Of a stretch of 5,801 nucleotides of DNA, positions 1 through 5,801 are shown piece after piece (positions within the stretch are counted from its first letter, which is position 1; each line of letters begins with the position of its first letter). The stretch comes from Crocinitomix sp. GTDB lineage: Bacteria > Bacteroidota > Bacteroidia > Flavobacteriales_D > Crocinitomicaceae. The position numbers were made by a program, and so were the translations under genes. The DNA is taken from NCBI GenBank assembly GCA_020849935.1, contig JADZFJ010000071.1:1-5801 (forward strand), read 5' to 3'. Under the pieces are notes generated by a model. That model made no database searches. It was not told the DNA's origin and saw nothing but the letters and a program-made list of their open reading frames with translations.

Positions 1-1079
1 GGATACAATTTAAATTGCAATTCATCCGTTGTGATTGATTCAGTACTTAAGGCAGGATTATTGTCGATCAAATCAAAACGTTCGGTTAAAATAACCCCTC
101 GCATTAATTCAATTTGACCAAGTGTAAACGAATTTTGGCAAGTTTCTGCCGAATAATCCATGTAATTTTCCACCATGTCTGGCAAATCGCCTAAATCACC
201 AATATCATCTGTGCACGTATTTTTTTCGATGTCACAATCTTGATTTGACTGATCGACTGCATTTGGTGTATCGTCTACCCCATCTTCTGCAGTGCAATCA
301 CCATCACCCCAAATATGCCGTAAGCCTAAATAATGTCCAACTTCGTGGGTGGTTGTTCTTCCGCGAACGTCAACTTCTCCACCTCCTGCAATTAAGGGAT
401 TCGGATTGTTGCTGCCAAAGGCTTCATACTGAATGACTACACCATCCGATAAACCATCCACCGAACCATCAGGCCAATGAGGTAATCCATCTGGAGGTGT
501 AGCGTAACCTAATAAAAAAACAGTGCCAAAAAGCGACATGTCGCACACCCAAATATTTAAATAACGAGTCTGATCCCATGGGTCAATCCCTCCTTCGGCA
601 GTTGATTTTACTCCCTCAGCAGGTGAAAGCGCCAAACTGAAAAAAGAAGTTTCTGCGGTATTTGTTCGCGTAATTCCAGTGGTTGGATTTCCTTCTGGAT
701 CGAAAGCGGCTAACTCAAAGTTGATATAGGTATCCCCAACAATCGAATTAAAGGTGTCGCGCACGTTACCCGCGTCTAAATTCAACCTACGGTAATCTGC
801 ATTTAATGAAGCTATTTGATTATAAATTACACTATCCGGAAGATTTTCTTCAGGGGTGTTAAAAACGATGTGAACTACCACAGGAATGGTGTAAACATCC
901 TCACGATCTTGCGACCCTGTTAGTTTAGCTCGTTCAAAGGTTTCATTTACATGCGTTAGATAGCCTGGGTTATTTGCCTCTTGCTCGAGCAAAGCTTGGT
1001 GCGTATAACATCGGTGAAATTCTTGACTAAATCCGTTTAAACAGACGAGCGCGGAAACAAATAAGGTAATTTTTTTCAT
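1..1079 (-). CDS. Secreted M43 (pappalysin-like) zinc metalloprotease, probable T9SS cargo, C-terminus cut by window edge
   Basis: Read on the minus strand, an ATG at 1079 opens 359 complete codons with no stop before the window edge, so the gene is partial at its 3' end. Residues 1-19 (MKKITLFVSALVCLNGFSQ) form a Sec signal peptide with no lipobox cysteine. A short propeptide-like stretch follows, and the catalytic domain starts near VYTIPVVVHIVF (about residue 62). The metzincin zinc motif HEVGHYLGLRH covers residues 245-255, with H245, H249 and H255 as ligands and E246 as catalytic base. It is followed by the M43-typical GDGDC...DDTP segment (258-272) and the Met-turn ENYMDY (M307). The last visible residues, FKLYP, match the usual beginning of a T9SS type A sorting domain, which would continue LYPNP outside the window. 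By family, this is a secreted or surface endopeptidase exported across the outer membrane by T9SS. The substrate cannot be told from sequence. The family call is firm; the T9SS call rests on five residues plus lineage. Confidence 0.93.
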   Translation of the reverse strand, partial: MKKITLFVSALVCLNGFSQEFHRCYTHQALLEQEANNPGYLTHVNETFERAKLTGSQDREDVYTIPVVVHIVFNTPEENLPDSVIYNQIASLNADYRRLNLDAGNVRDTFNSIVGDTYINFELAAFDPEGNPTTGITRTNTAETSFFSLALSPAEGVKSTAEGGIDPWDQTRYLNIWVCDMSLFGTVFLLGYATPPDGLPHWPDGSVDGLSDGVVIQYEAFGSNNPNPLIAGGGEVDVRGRTTTHEVGHYLGLRHIWGDGDCTAEDGVDDTPNAVDQSNQDCDIEKNTCTDDIGDLGDLPDMVENYMDYSAETCQNSFTLGQIELMRGVILTERFDLIDNNPALSTESITTDELQFKLY

Positions 1080-1100
1080 AAAAAAATAGTTCAACTCGTT

Positions 1101-1131
1101 CAAATATAAGCAAGTCTTCTTAATTTATAAA
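1101..1131 (-). promoter_or_regulatory. Bacteroidota-type promoter for the metalloprotease
   Basis: On the minus strand, TATATTTG (1108 down to 1101) is an exact match to the Bacteroidota -7 consensus TAnnTTTG. It is preceded, after 19 bases, by TTTA (1131 down to 1128), a one-mismatch version of the -33 TTTG element. The box ends 21 bases before the ATG at 1079, which would give a short, A/T-rich leader of about 15 bases. Spacing and position both fit. No Shine-Dalgarno sequence is visible, as is normal in this phylum. Confidence 0.6.
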
Positions 1132-1185
1132 CGCTCGTGTGAAAGTAATTCTAAAAAAAGGTGATAAGATTATTCAATTTCGACT

Positions 1186-1193
1186 TAAATTTG
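1186..1193 (+). promoter_or_regulatory. -7-like box TAAATTTG directly before uvrC
   Basis: TAAATTTG matches the TAnnTTTG consensus exactly and ends five bases before the ATG at 1199. If it is used, transcription would start at or within a base or two of the start codon, giving a nearly leaderless mRNA. No TTTG -33 element stands at the expected distance upstream (around 1163-1166), so this may be a chance match in A/T-rich sequence. It is the only TAnnTTTG match seen on this strand between the divergent gene and uvrC. Confidence 0.3.
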
Positions 1194-1198
1194 TCCGT

Positions 1199-2995
1199 AT
1201 GTTCGAGCACCTCAAAGAAAAAATAAAACAAATTCCAACCAGTCCTGGGATTTATCAATATTTTGACAAAACAGGTGAAATCATTTATGTTGGCAAGGCA
1301 AAAGATTTAAAAAAGCGAGTCTCCTCTTACTTTAATAAAACCCAAAGCGAGAATGCTAAAACCGCAATTTTAGTGCGCAAAATTGTCGACATTAAGTATT
1401 TGGTGGTGGATACCGAAATGGATGCACTTTTGTTAGAGAATAATTTAATTAAGAAATATCTCCCTAAATACAACATTCAATTAAAGGACGATAAAACGTA
1501 TCCGTGGATTTGTGTCACCAAAGAAGCTTTCCCCCGTGTTTTTTCAACACGAAGGGTGATTAAAGATGGGTCAAAATATTATGGTCCCTACCCCTCTGTA
1601 AAAATGATGTGGACTTTGTTGGATTTAATTAAAGATGTTTATCCGCTAAGAACGTGTAAATTAAATTTATCGGAACAGGCCATTAAAAAATCGAATTATA
1701 AGGTTTGTTTAGAATATCATCTTGGAAATTGTAAAGGACCTTGCGAGAAAAAACAAAGTGAATTAGAATATCAAGTTTACCTCACCGAGATTTCTAACAT
1801 TTTGAGCGGTAATGTGAATTCGGTGATCAAAGAATTAAAAAATTTAATGGAGATCTGCGCCGCCGCCTTAAAATTTGAAGAAGCCTTAGAAATCAAGAAT
1901 AAAATCCAACTTTTACAAAATTATTATTCGAAATCTGCGATTGTCAGTCCAACCATTCACAATGTCGATGTTATTTCCTTGTCAGAAGACACTAAATCGG
2001 CGTATGTAAATTATTTAAAAATTAATAATGGGTCGATTATTCAAGGACATACGGTTGAGGTCAAGAAAAAACTAGATGAAAGTGCCGAGGATATTTTGAC
2101 TTTTGTTTTGGTAGAAATGCGCGAACGGTATGGGAAAGAATCGGAAGAAGTCATCACCAGTGTAAAATTGGATACTTTTTTTCCCGATCTAAAAATTACG
2201 ATTCCCATACGTGGGGAAAAGAAAACCTTGTTAGAGTTGTCCGAACGGAACACCAAATTTTTTATGTTGGAAAAGCATAAACAAGAAAAATTGGTTGATC
2301 CAGAAAGACACACCGAACGGATTATGGAAACCATGAAAACAGATTTAAGGTTAAAAGAATGGCCGGTGCATATCGAATGTTTTGACAACTCGAATTTTCA
2401 TGGAACCAATGCAGTTTCTGCCTGTGTGGTATTTAAAAACGGGAAACCAAGCAAAGGAGATTATCGCCATTTTAATATAAAAACGGTGGTTGGTCCCGAT
2501 GATTTTGCTTCAATGGAAGAGGTGGTGTATCGGCGCTACAAACGATTATTGGACGAAGGCCAATCCTTGCCGCAAGTAATTATAATTGACGGAGGTAAAG
2601 GACAATTGAGTGCTGCCTTGACGAGTATTGACAAATTAGAACTTCGGGGCAAAATCACCTTAATTGGCATCGCAAAAAAATTGGAAGAATTGTATTATCC
2701 TGGCGATTCTGTTCCTGTGTACATCGACAAACGTTCCGAATCCTTGAAAGTCATTCAACACATGCGAAACGAAGCCCACCGCTTTGGAATTACCCACCAT
2801 CGCAATAAACGAAGTAAAAATGCATTGGGAACAGAATTAACCACCATCGAGGGAATCGGAGATAAAACGGCGACTGATTTACTGACTTTTTTCAAATCGG
2901 TAAAACGAATTAAAACGGCTACTTTGGAGGAATTAGAAAGGGCGGTCGGACCATCAAAAGCAAAGGTGGTTTTTGATCATTTCACCGTTTCATAA
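1199..2995 (+). CDS. uvrC: UvrC, excinuclease ABC subunit C
   Basis: UvrC makes the 3' and then the 5' incision around DNA lesions marked by UvrA/UvrB in nucleotide excision repair. From the ATG at 1199 the protein has 598 residues, normal for Bacteroidota UvrC. In order it has: a GIY-YIG nuclease domain (GIY 17-19, YVG 30-32, R40, E80); four cysteines, C153, C170, C178 and C182, whose last three spacings match the UvrC iron-sulphur ligands; a UVR helix pair that would contact UvrB (about 204-240, KFEEALEIKNKI at 225-236); an RNase H-like endonuclease domain with D396 (ECFDNSNFHG), D435, D464 (IIIDGGKGQL) and H527 (MRNEAHRFGI); and C-terminal helix-hairpin-helix DNA binding (EGIGDK and AVGPSKA, about 546-598). 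All expected catalytic residues are present. An in-frame GTG at 1139 would add 20 basic residues with no family counterpart and would include the -7-like box, so the ATG is preferred. The neighbours are unrelated in function. Confidence 0.97.
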   Translation: MFEHLKEKIKQIPTSPGIYQYFDKTGEIIYVGKAKDLKKRVSSYFNKTQSENAKTAILVRKIVDIKYLVVDTEMDALLLENNLIKKYLPKYNIQLKDDKTYPWICVTKEAFPRVFSTRRVIKDGSKYYGPYPSVKMMWTLLDLIKDVYPLRTCKLNLSEQAIKKSNYKVCLEYHLGNCKGPCEKKQSELEYQVYLTEISNILSGNVNSVIKELKNLMEICAAALKFEEALEIKNKIQLLQNYYSKSAIVSPTIHNVDVISLSEDTKSAYVNYLKINNGSIIQGHTVEVKKKLDESAEDILTFVLVEMRERYGKESEEVITSVKLDTFFPDLKITIPIRGEKKTLLELSERNTKFFMLEKHKQEKLVDPERHTERIMETMKTDLRLKEWPVHIECFDNSNFHGTNAVSACVVFKNGKPSKGDYRHFNIKTVVGPDDFASMEEVVYRRYKRLLDEGQSLPQVIIIDGGKGQLSAALTSIDKLELRGKITLIGIAKKLEELYYPGDSVPVYIDKRSESLKVIQHMRNEAHRFGITHHRNKRSKNALGTELTTIEGIGDKTATDLLTFFKSVKRIKTATLEELERAVGPSKAKVVFDHFTVS

Positions 2996-3011
2996 AACGA
3001 GAATTCGTGGA

Positions 3012-4052
3012 TTAAGGTTTTCGGAGCCAACGCGGCAAAACAATCGAACCAATTAACAAATAAGGATAATAAGACAAGGTGCGCCAAATCAAGGCCAAAC
3101 CCACCGCTGAAACTCCTGCCCCCAAAACATAATCGGCAAACAATTCAGAAAAAGCATATTCTGCCATTCCACTGCCGCCTGGAGTTGGAGTTACCAGCAT
3201 AGCCAACCACATAATCAATTGACGACCAAGAATAATAAAATTGTCCCAAAAATTTAGCCCAATAAAAGCAAATAGCACACAATTAACCACCAAAAACCGC
3301 GAAAACCAGGCGCCCATTGTTGCCAAAATCAACTTAATCCAATACAAGAACCGTTTATTTTTCAGCGCAACAGACGCCGTTTCAATGTCCTTTGCAAATT
3401 GATCCGCTTTTTCGGCACGGCGGCGCAAATAAGGTAATTTGTAGATTAATTTCACGAAAAAATAAATGATTTTTGGCGAAATAAATACCCCCGTAATTAA
3501 CACCAATGTTATTCCTACGATAATCCCATATCCAATCCAAAAAACACCCATGCCGCTTTTGGCCATCGCCGACAATTGCACAGGGAACAAGGCTTCTACA
3601 TCTATAAAAAACAACACCGTAGGAATCAATAAGACATAAAATAAATTATCCAAAATCAAGGTGATAATGACCAACGCCGTCGATTTTCCTAAAGGGATTT
3701 TTTCCTTTTCTAAAATAAAAAAAGCCACCGCCGAACCTCCCACTACGCCTGGTGATACCGCCGAGGCAAACTCCCACAACATAATCACCTGAAAAGATTG
3801 TTTCCAACTTAATTGTTTGTCCGTCAAAATACGAATGCGCCACATATAGGCCAAATCCCGAAGCGCCATAAAACAAAGTCCGAGCAACAAATAAAACGTG
3901 CTCATTCCTGTCCAATGCAAGGTCATTAAATTTTGACTGCCTTTGCGCCATTCGAGGAAATAAATCACCCCCACAATCGAAAGACAAATAAAAATAGCTA
4001 GGTAAACCCTTCTCTTACTAAAAAATTGGGAAATTTGTGTTTTGTTTTCCAT
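3012..4052 (-). CDS. Multispanning LPG-synthase-TM / flippase-like membrane protein (UPF0104, YbhN/AglD type)
   Basis: This 346-residue integral membrane protein has roughly seven or eight hydrophobic segments (about 16-34, 52-70, 86-105, 124-150, 168-192, 236-265, 273-290 and 306-340). The two signature patches of the LPG_synthase_TM family are present: SPGVVGGSAVAFF at 100-112 and TPTPGGSGMAEYAF at 288-301, the second with the typical glycine-rich turn followed by glutamate (E298). A basic loop, KLPYLRRRAEKAD (205-217), lies mid-protein and is probably cytoplasmic. Relatives include the flippase half of MprF and the archaeal AglD and HpnL-type proteins, which are linked to moving or modifying lipids. 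The soluble aminoacyl-transferase domain of MprF is absent, so no substrate can be named. The ATG at 4052 is preceded by GAGG at a 4-base distance (4057-4060) and AAAGGA at 10 bases (4063-4068), unusually SD-like for this phylum. The gene begins 30 bases after the OmpA-fusion gene and is probably co-transcribed with it. Confidence 0.88.
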   Translation of the reverse strand: MENKTQISQFFSKRRVYLAIFICLSIVGVIYFLEWRKGSQNLMTLHWTGMSTFYLLLGLCFMALRDLAYMWRIRILTDKQLSWKQSFQVIMLWEFASAVSPGVVGGSAVAFFILEKEKIPLGKSTALVIITLILDNLFYVLLIPTVLFFIDVEALFPVQLSAMAKSGMGVFWIGYGIIVGITLVLITGVFISPKIIYFFVKLIYKLPYLRRRAEKADQFAKDIETASVALKNKRFLYWIKLILATMGAWFSRFLVVNCVLFAFIGLNFWDNFIILGRQLIMWLAMLVTPTPGGSGMAEYAFSELFADYVLGAGVSAVGLALIWRTLSYYPYLLIGSIVLPRWLRKP

Positions 4053-4082
4053 TTCGCCTCAATCCTTTCTTTCTCGATGTCA

Positions 4083-5783
4083 CTAGTGAATACTGAATTC
4101 TACTTCAATCCGCCGATTTTGATCACGGCCCCACAAATAAGCGTTGGTGGCAATTGGATTTTTAGAACCATAACCGTTATAAACCAAACGATCCGCTGAA
4201 ATGCCTTGCTGAATTAAATAATCATACACCACTTTTGCACGATTTTCTGAGAGAATTTTATTGTTGTCTTCTATGCCCGAGGCATCGGTATAACCGTTAA
4301 TCTTTACCTCAACGGTCTTATTCTCTTTTAAATAGATTACCAACGCATTTAAATTATCAATCCCTTTTCCTGAAATAGGCAATTGAAAGCTACTCGAAGC
4401 AAAAATCAACGAATCAATGATAAAAACATTGCCTAAGCCTTGCTCTGTTTTATTCGCCAAATAATAGGACAACAAACGATTAGGTTGCGGTGTTGATAAT
4501 GTTTGCACATTCGTCCCTTTTTCATCTACCAAGCGATCGGAACGATGACCCGTTTTACTGATCACTTTAATTTCTATTCGGCGATTTCCTTCTCTTGATG
4601 ATTTTGTGCTATTGCTATAAATCGGATTTTCAGGTCCATATCCATGAAATGAAATCCGTGCAGGATTATATCCCGATTGAATTAAATGATTATAAACAAA
4701 CTCAGCTCTTTGCCGAGATATGGTGATGTTTTTCTCAACCGAACCAGAATTATCTGTATATCCTCCAATTTCAACCACCAAATTCGTGTCTACATCCAAG
4801 GCTCTTTTTAAGTTAATGATATCCGGATTTTGAGCAATATTTGAAAAACTCGTCATATTTGGTGCAAACTCCACATTGTACAATACAATATGAAATCCTA
4901 CGGGAATTGCTTCAGGAACCACCACTAAATGCTCAATTTCAATATGCAATTGCGAACTATCAATATGTTCTGGAAGTGGAGGACATAAACACGTCTTCAA
5001 CGAATCTGAAATCATAAATTCAGGATAAGGCTCAAAATTTCGAATCCGATCTCGTTGGGTTTGATACCTTGGACTAGTGTTTGCTCCATCTGTTCCTAAA
5101 TCCCAATAATTCACGGCATCCCAGCTAGAAAAACCACAAAATTGTTTGAGCATCACCGCAGCAATAAAACCAGAGGCATGCCACCCATTCCAACAATGCA
5201 AATAAATGGGCCCAATTTCTGGGCTCATGGCCGATTCGTACGTGGCTTGCAACATGTCATAGACATGTGATGAATCGTAATAATCTTTTTGTTCGTATTT
5301 AAATTGATTGTAGGAATTATCAATACAATTGCACGTATCACCAAGCGGTGAAAACTCGAAATTTTCTCGGTACAAATAAATCCCTCTCGAAAATCCTTCT
5401 TCGCATAAATTACTAATTCCATCTGGTGGAATCGGATTGTGATTGTCGCGTTTGGCTAAAGTATGATAATAATTATTCCCACCACCACGATAAGCTACCC
5501 CGTGCAAAATTGGCCGCATGTTTCGTGTACCATACAAACTATCAAAACCATTGCCTTTGTTGTCGGTAATTTTATACAACAAATCAGTTTCGTTGTATCG
5601 GGTTTTGTAAAAATTAGGATTTAATTCAATGTTGGGTTCAATGGCAAGTAACGAATCAATATTTATATGTTGACCAGCGGGCACCACCAAATAAGTTGTT
5701 AAACCTATTTTAATTGTATCATTTTGAGAAAAAGATCTCCCAAATCCGAAGGCAATCAATACAAATACTATCCAACGCACCAT
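4083..5783 (-). CDS. Exported phosphatase-like domain fused to two OmpA peptidoglycan-binding domains
   Basis: This 566-residue protein has a Sec signal peptide at residues 1-20 (MVRWIVFVLIAFGFGRSFSQ) and no lipobox, so it is predicted to be periplasmic or outer-membrane associated. Residues about 85-232 resemble a dual-specificity/tyrosine phosphatase fold: HGVAYRGG (94-101), NLCEEGFSRGIYLYR (125-139), an Asp-containing loop KDYYDSS (166-172), then strand-loop-helix GPIYLHCWNGWHASGFIAAV (191-210). The loop keeps Cys197, but the arginine of CX5R is Ala203, so ordinary phosphatase activity is doubtful. Two OmpA-like domains follow, about 298-408 and 452-566. Each has GYTD, an RA motif, a GYG turn and NRRIE. 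The residues matching the diaminopimelate-binding Asp and Arg of OmpA are D344/R359 and D500/R515, each pair 15 apart. CxC pairs flank the first domain (151/153 and 265/267). An upstream TTG at 5792 would add MVA but overlaps a -7-like box, so the ATG at 5783 is chosen. The OmpA call is certain; the phosphatase-fold call is by motif and layout only. Confidence 0.9.
   Translation of the reverse strand: MVRWIVFVLIAFGFGRSFSQNDTIKIGLTTYLVVPAGQHINIDSLLAIEPNIELNPNFYKTRYNETDLLYKITDNKGNGFDSLYGTRNMRPILHGVAYRGGGNNYYHTLAKRDNHNPIPPDGISNLCEEGFSRGIYLYRENFEFSPLGDTCNCIDNSYNQFKYEQKDYYDSSHVYDMLQATYESAMSPEIGPIYLHCWNGWHASGFIAAVMLKQFCGFSSWDAVNYWDLGTDGANTSPRYQTQRDRIRNFEPYPEFMISDSLKTCLCPPLPEHIDSSQLHIEIEHLVVVPEAIPVGFHIVLYNVEFAPNMTSFSNIAQNPDIINLKRALDVDTNLVVEIGGYTDNSGSVEKNITISRQRAEFVYNHLIQSGYNPARISFHGYGPENPIYSNSTKSSREGNRRIEIKVISKTGHRSDRLVDEKGTNVQTLSTPQPNRLLSYYLANKTEQGLGNVFIIDSLIFASSSFQLPISGKGIDNLNALVIYLKENKTVEVKINGYTDASGIEDNNKILSENRAKVVYDYLIQQGISADRLVYNGYGSKNPIATNAYLWGRDQNRRIEVEFSIH
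4086..4892 (-). repeat. Tandem duplication of OmpA-type domain within one protein
   Basis: Codons 298-408 and 452-566 of the fusion protein encode two homologous domains joined by a linker of about 44 residues. The copies share the pattern GYTDxSG, an S-x-x-RA-x-x-VY helix, R(I/L)...GYG..NPI and NRRIE(I/V). They differ at most other positions, and no long identical DNA tract is apparent, so this is an old duplication rather than a recent one. Confidence 0.8.
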
Positions 5784-5789
5784 AGCTAC

Positions 5790-5797
5790 CAAAAATA
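5790..5797 (-). promoter_or_regulatory. -7-like box TATTTTTG before the OmpA-fusion gene
   Basis: On the minus strand, TATTTTTG exactly matches TAnnTTTG and ends six bases before the ATG at 5783. The matching -33 element would fall beyond the window edge, so it cannot be checked. If it is real, it drives the two-gene unit with the flippase-like gene and leaves almost no 5' leader. A chance match in A/T-rich DNA remains possible. Confidence 0.35.
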
Positions 5798-5801
5798 AGG
5801 A

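Noticed and set aside
245..436. Plus-strand 63-codon open frame
   Set aside because: It lies wholly antisense to the zinc-binding core of the M43 protease, and its translation shows no recognisable domain. It is a shadow of the real gene.
1139..1198. Upstream GTG start for uvrC
   Set aside because: The extra 20 residues have no counterpart in UvrC proteins, the family normally begins just before the LKEKIKQIPTSPGIY segment, and the extension would place the -7-like box inside the coding region.
2041..2388. Minus-strand 115-codon open frame inside uvrC
   Set aside because: It is antisense to the well-conserved central part of UvrC, and its low-complexity serine-rich translation has no domain features.
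2962..2986. GGTG...CACC hairpin near the end of uvrC as a terminator
   Set aside because: It has only a four-base stem with a long A/T loop, lies inside the coding sequence, and lacks a following T-run.
3646..3987. Minus-strand 113-codon open frame in another frame of the flippase-like gene
   Set aside because: It overlaps a clear membrane protein gene on the same strand. The translation has no family resemblance and its composition is that of a frame shadow.
5225..5422. Minus-strand 65-codon open frame within the OmpA-fusion gene
   Set aside because: It is an alternative frame of the phosphatase-like domain, with no independent start signal or recognisable product.
5784..5792. TTG at 5792 as start of the OmpA-fusion protein
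   Set aside because: It adds only three residues, overlaps the TATTTTTG box, and the ATG at 5783 gives a cleaner signal peptide beginning MVRW.

Overview
The window looks like a stretch of chromosome from a Bacteroidota bacterium, most likely in the order Flavobacteriales. The evidence is low G+C, a secreted M43-type metalloprotease whose last visible residues look like the start of a type IX secretion (T9SS) sorting domain, signal peptides ending in F-S-Q, TAnnTTTG-type -7 promoter boxes, and a UvrC of about 598 residues. The genus cannot be fixed from the sequence.

Layout: (1) Positions 1-1079, minus strand, hold an M43/pappalysin-like metalloprotease. Its N-terminus is complete, but the window edge cuts it at the point where the T9SS C-terminal domain appears to begin. 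(2) Positions 1080-1198 form a short divergent intergenic region with a good promoter for the protease and a -7-like box just before uvrC. (3) Positions 1199-2995, plus strand, encode UvrC, the nucleotide excision repair endonuclease, with all its expected domains. (4) Positions 3012-4052, minus strand, encode a multispanning LPG-synthase-TM/flippase-like protein that converges on uvrC across a 16-base gap. (5) Positions 4083-5783, minus strand, encode an exported protein that joins a tyrosine/dual-specificity-phosphatase-like domain to two OmpA-type peptidoglycan-binding domains. It lies 30 bases upstream of the flippase-like gene, so the two probably form an operon read from right to left.

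uvrC is a housekeeping DNA repair gene. The other three genes all act at the envelope or outside the cell: a secreted protease, an inner-membrane lipid-transporter-like protein, and a periplasmic wall-bound protein. The most unusual item is the phosphatase-like/OmpA fusion. Its P-loop keeps the cysteine of the CX5R signature but has alanine where the invariant arginine should be, and it sits in front of two intact peptidoglycan-binding modules. No RNA genes, mobile elements, CRISPR arrays or convincing intrinsic terminators were seen.
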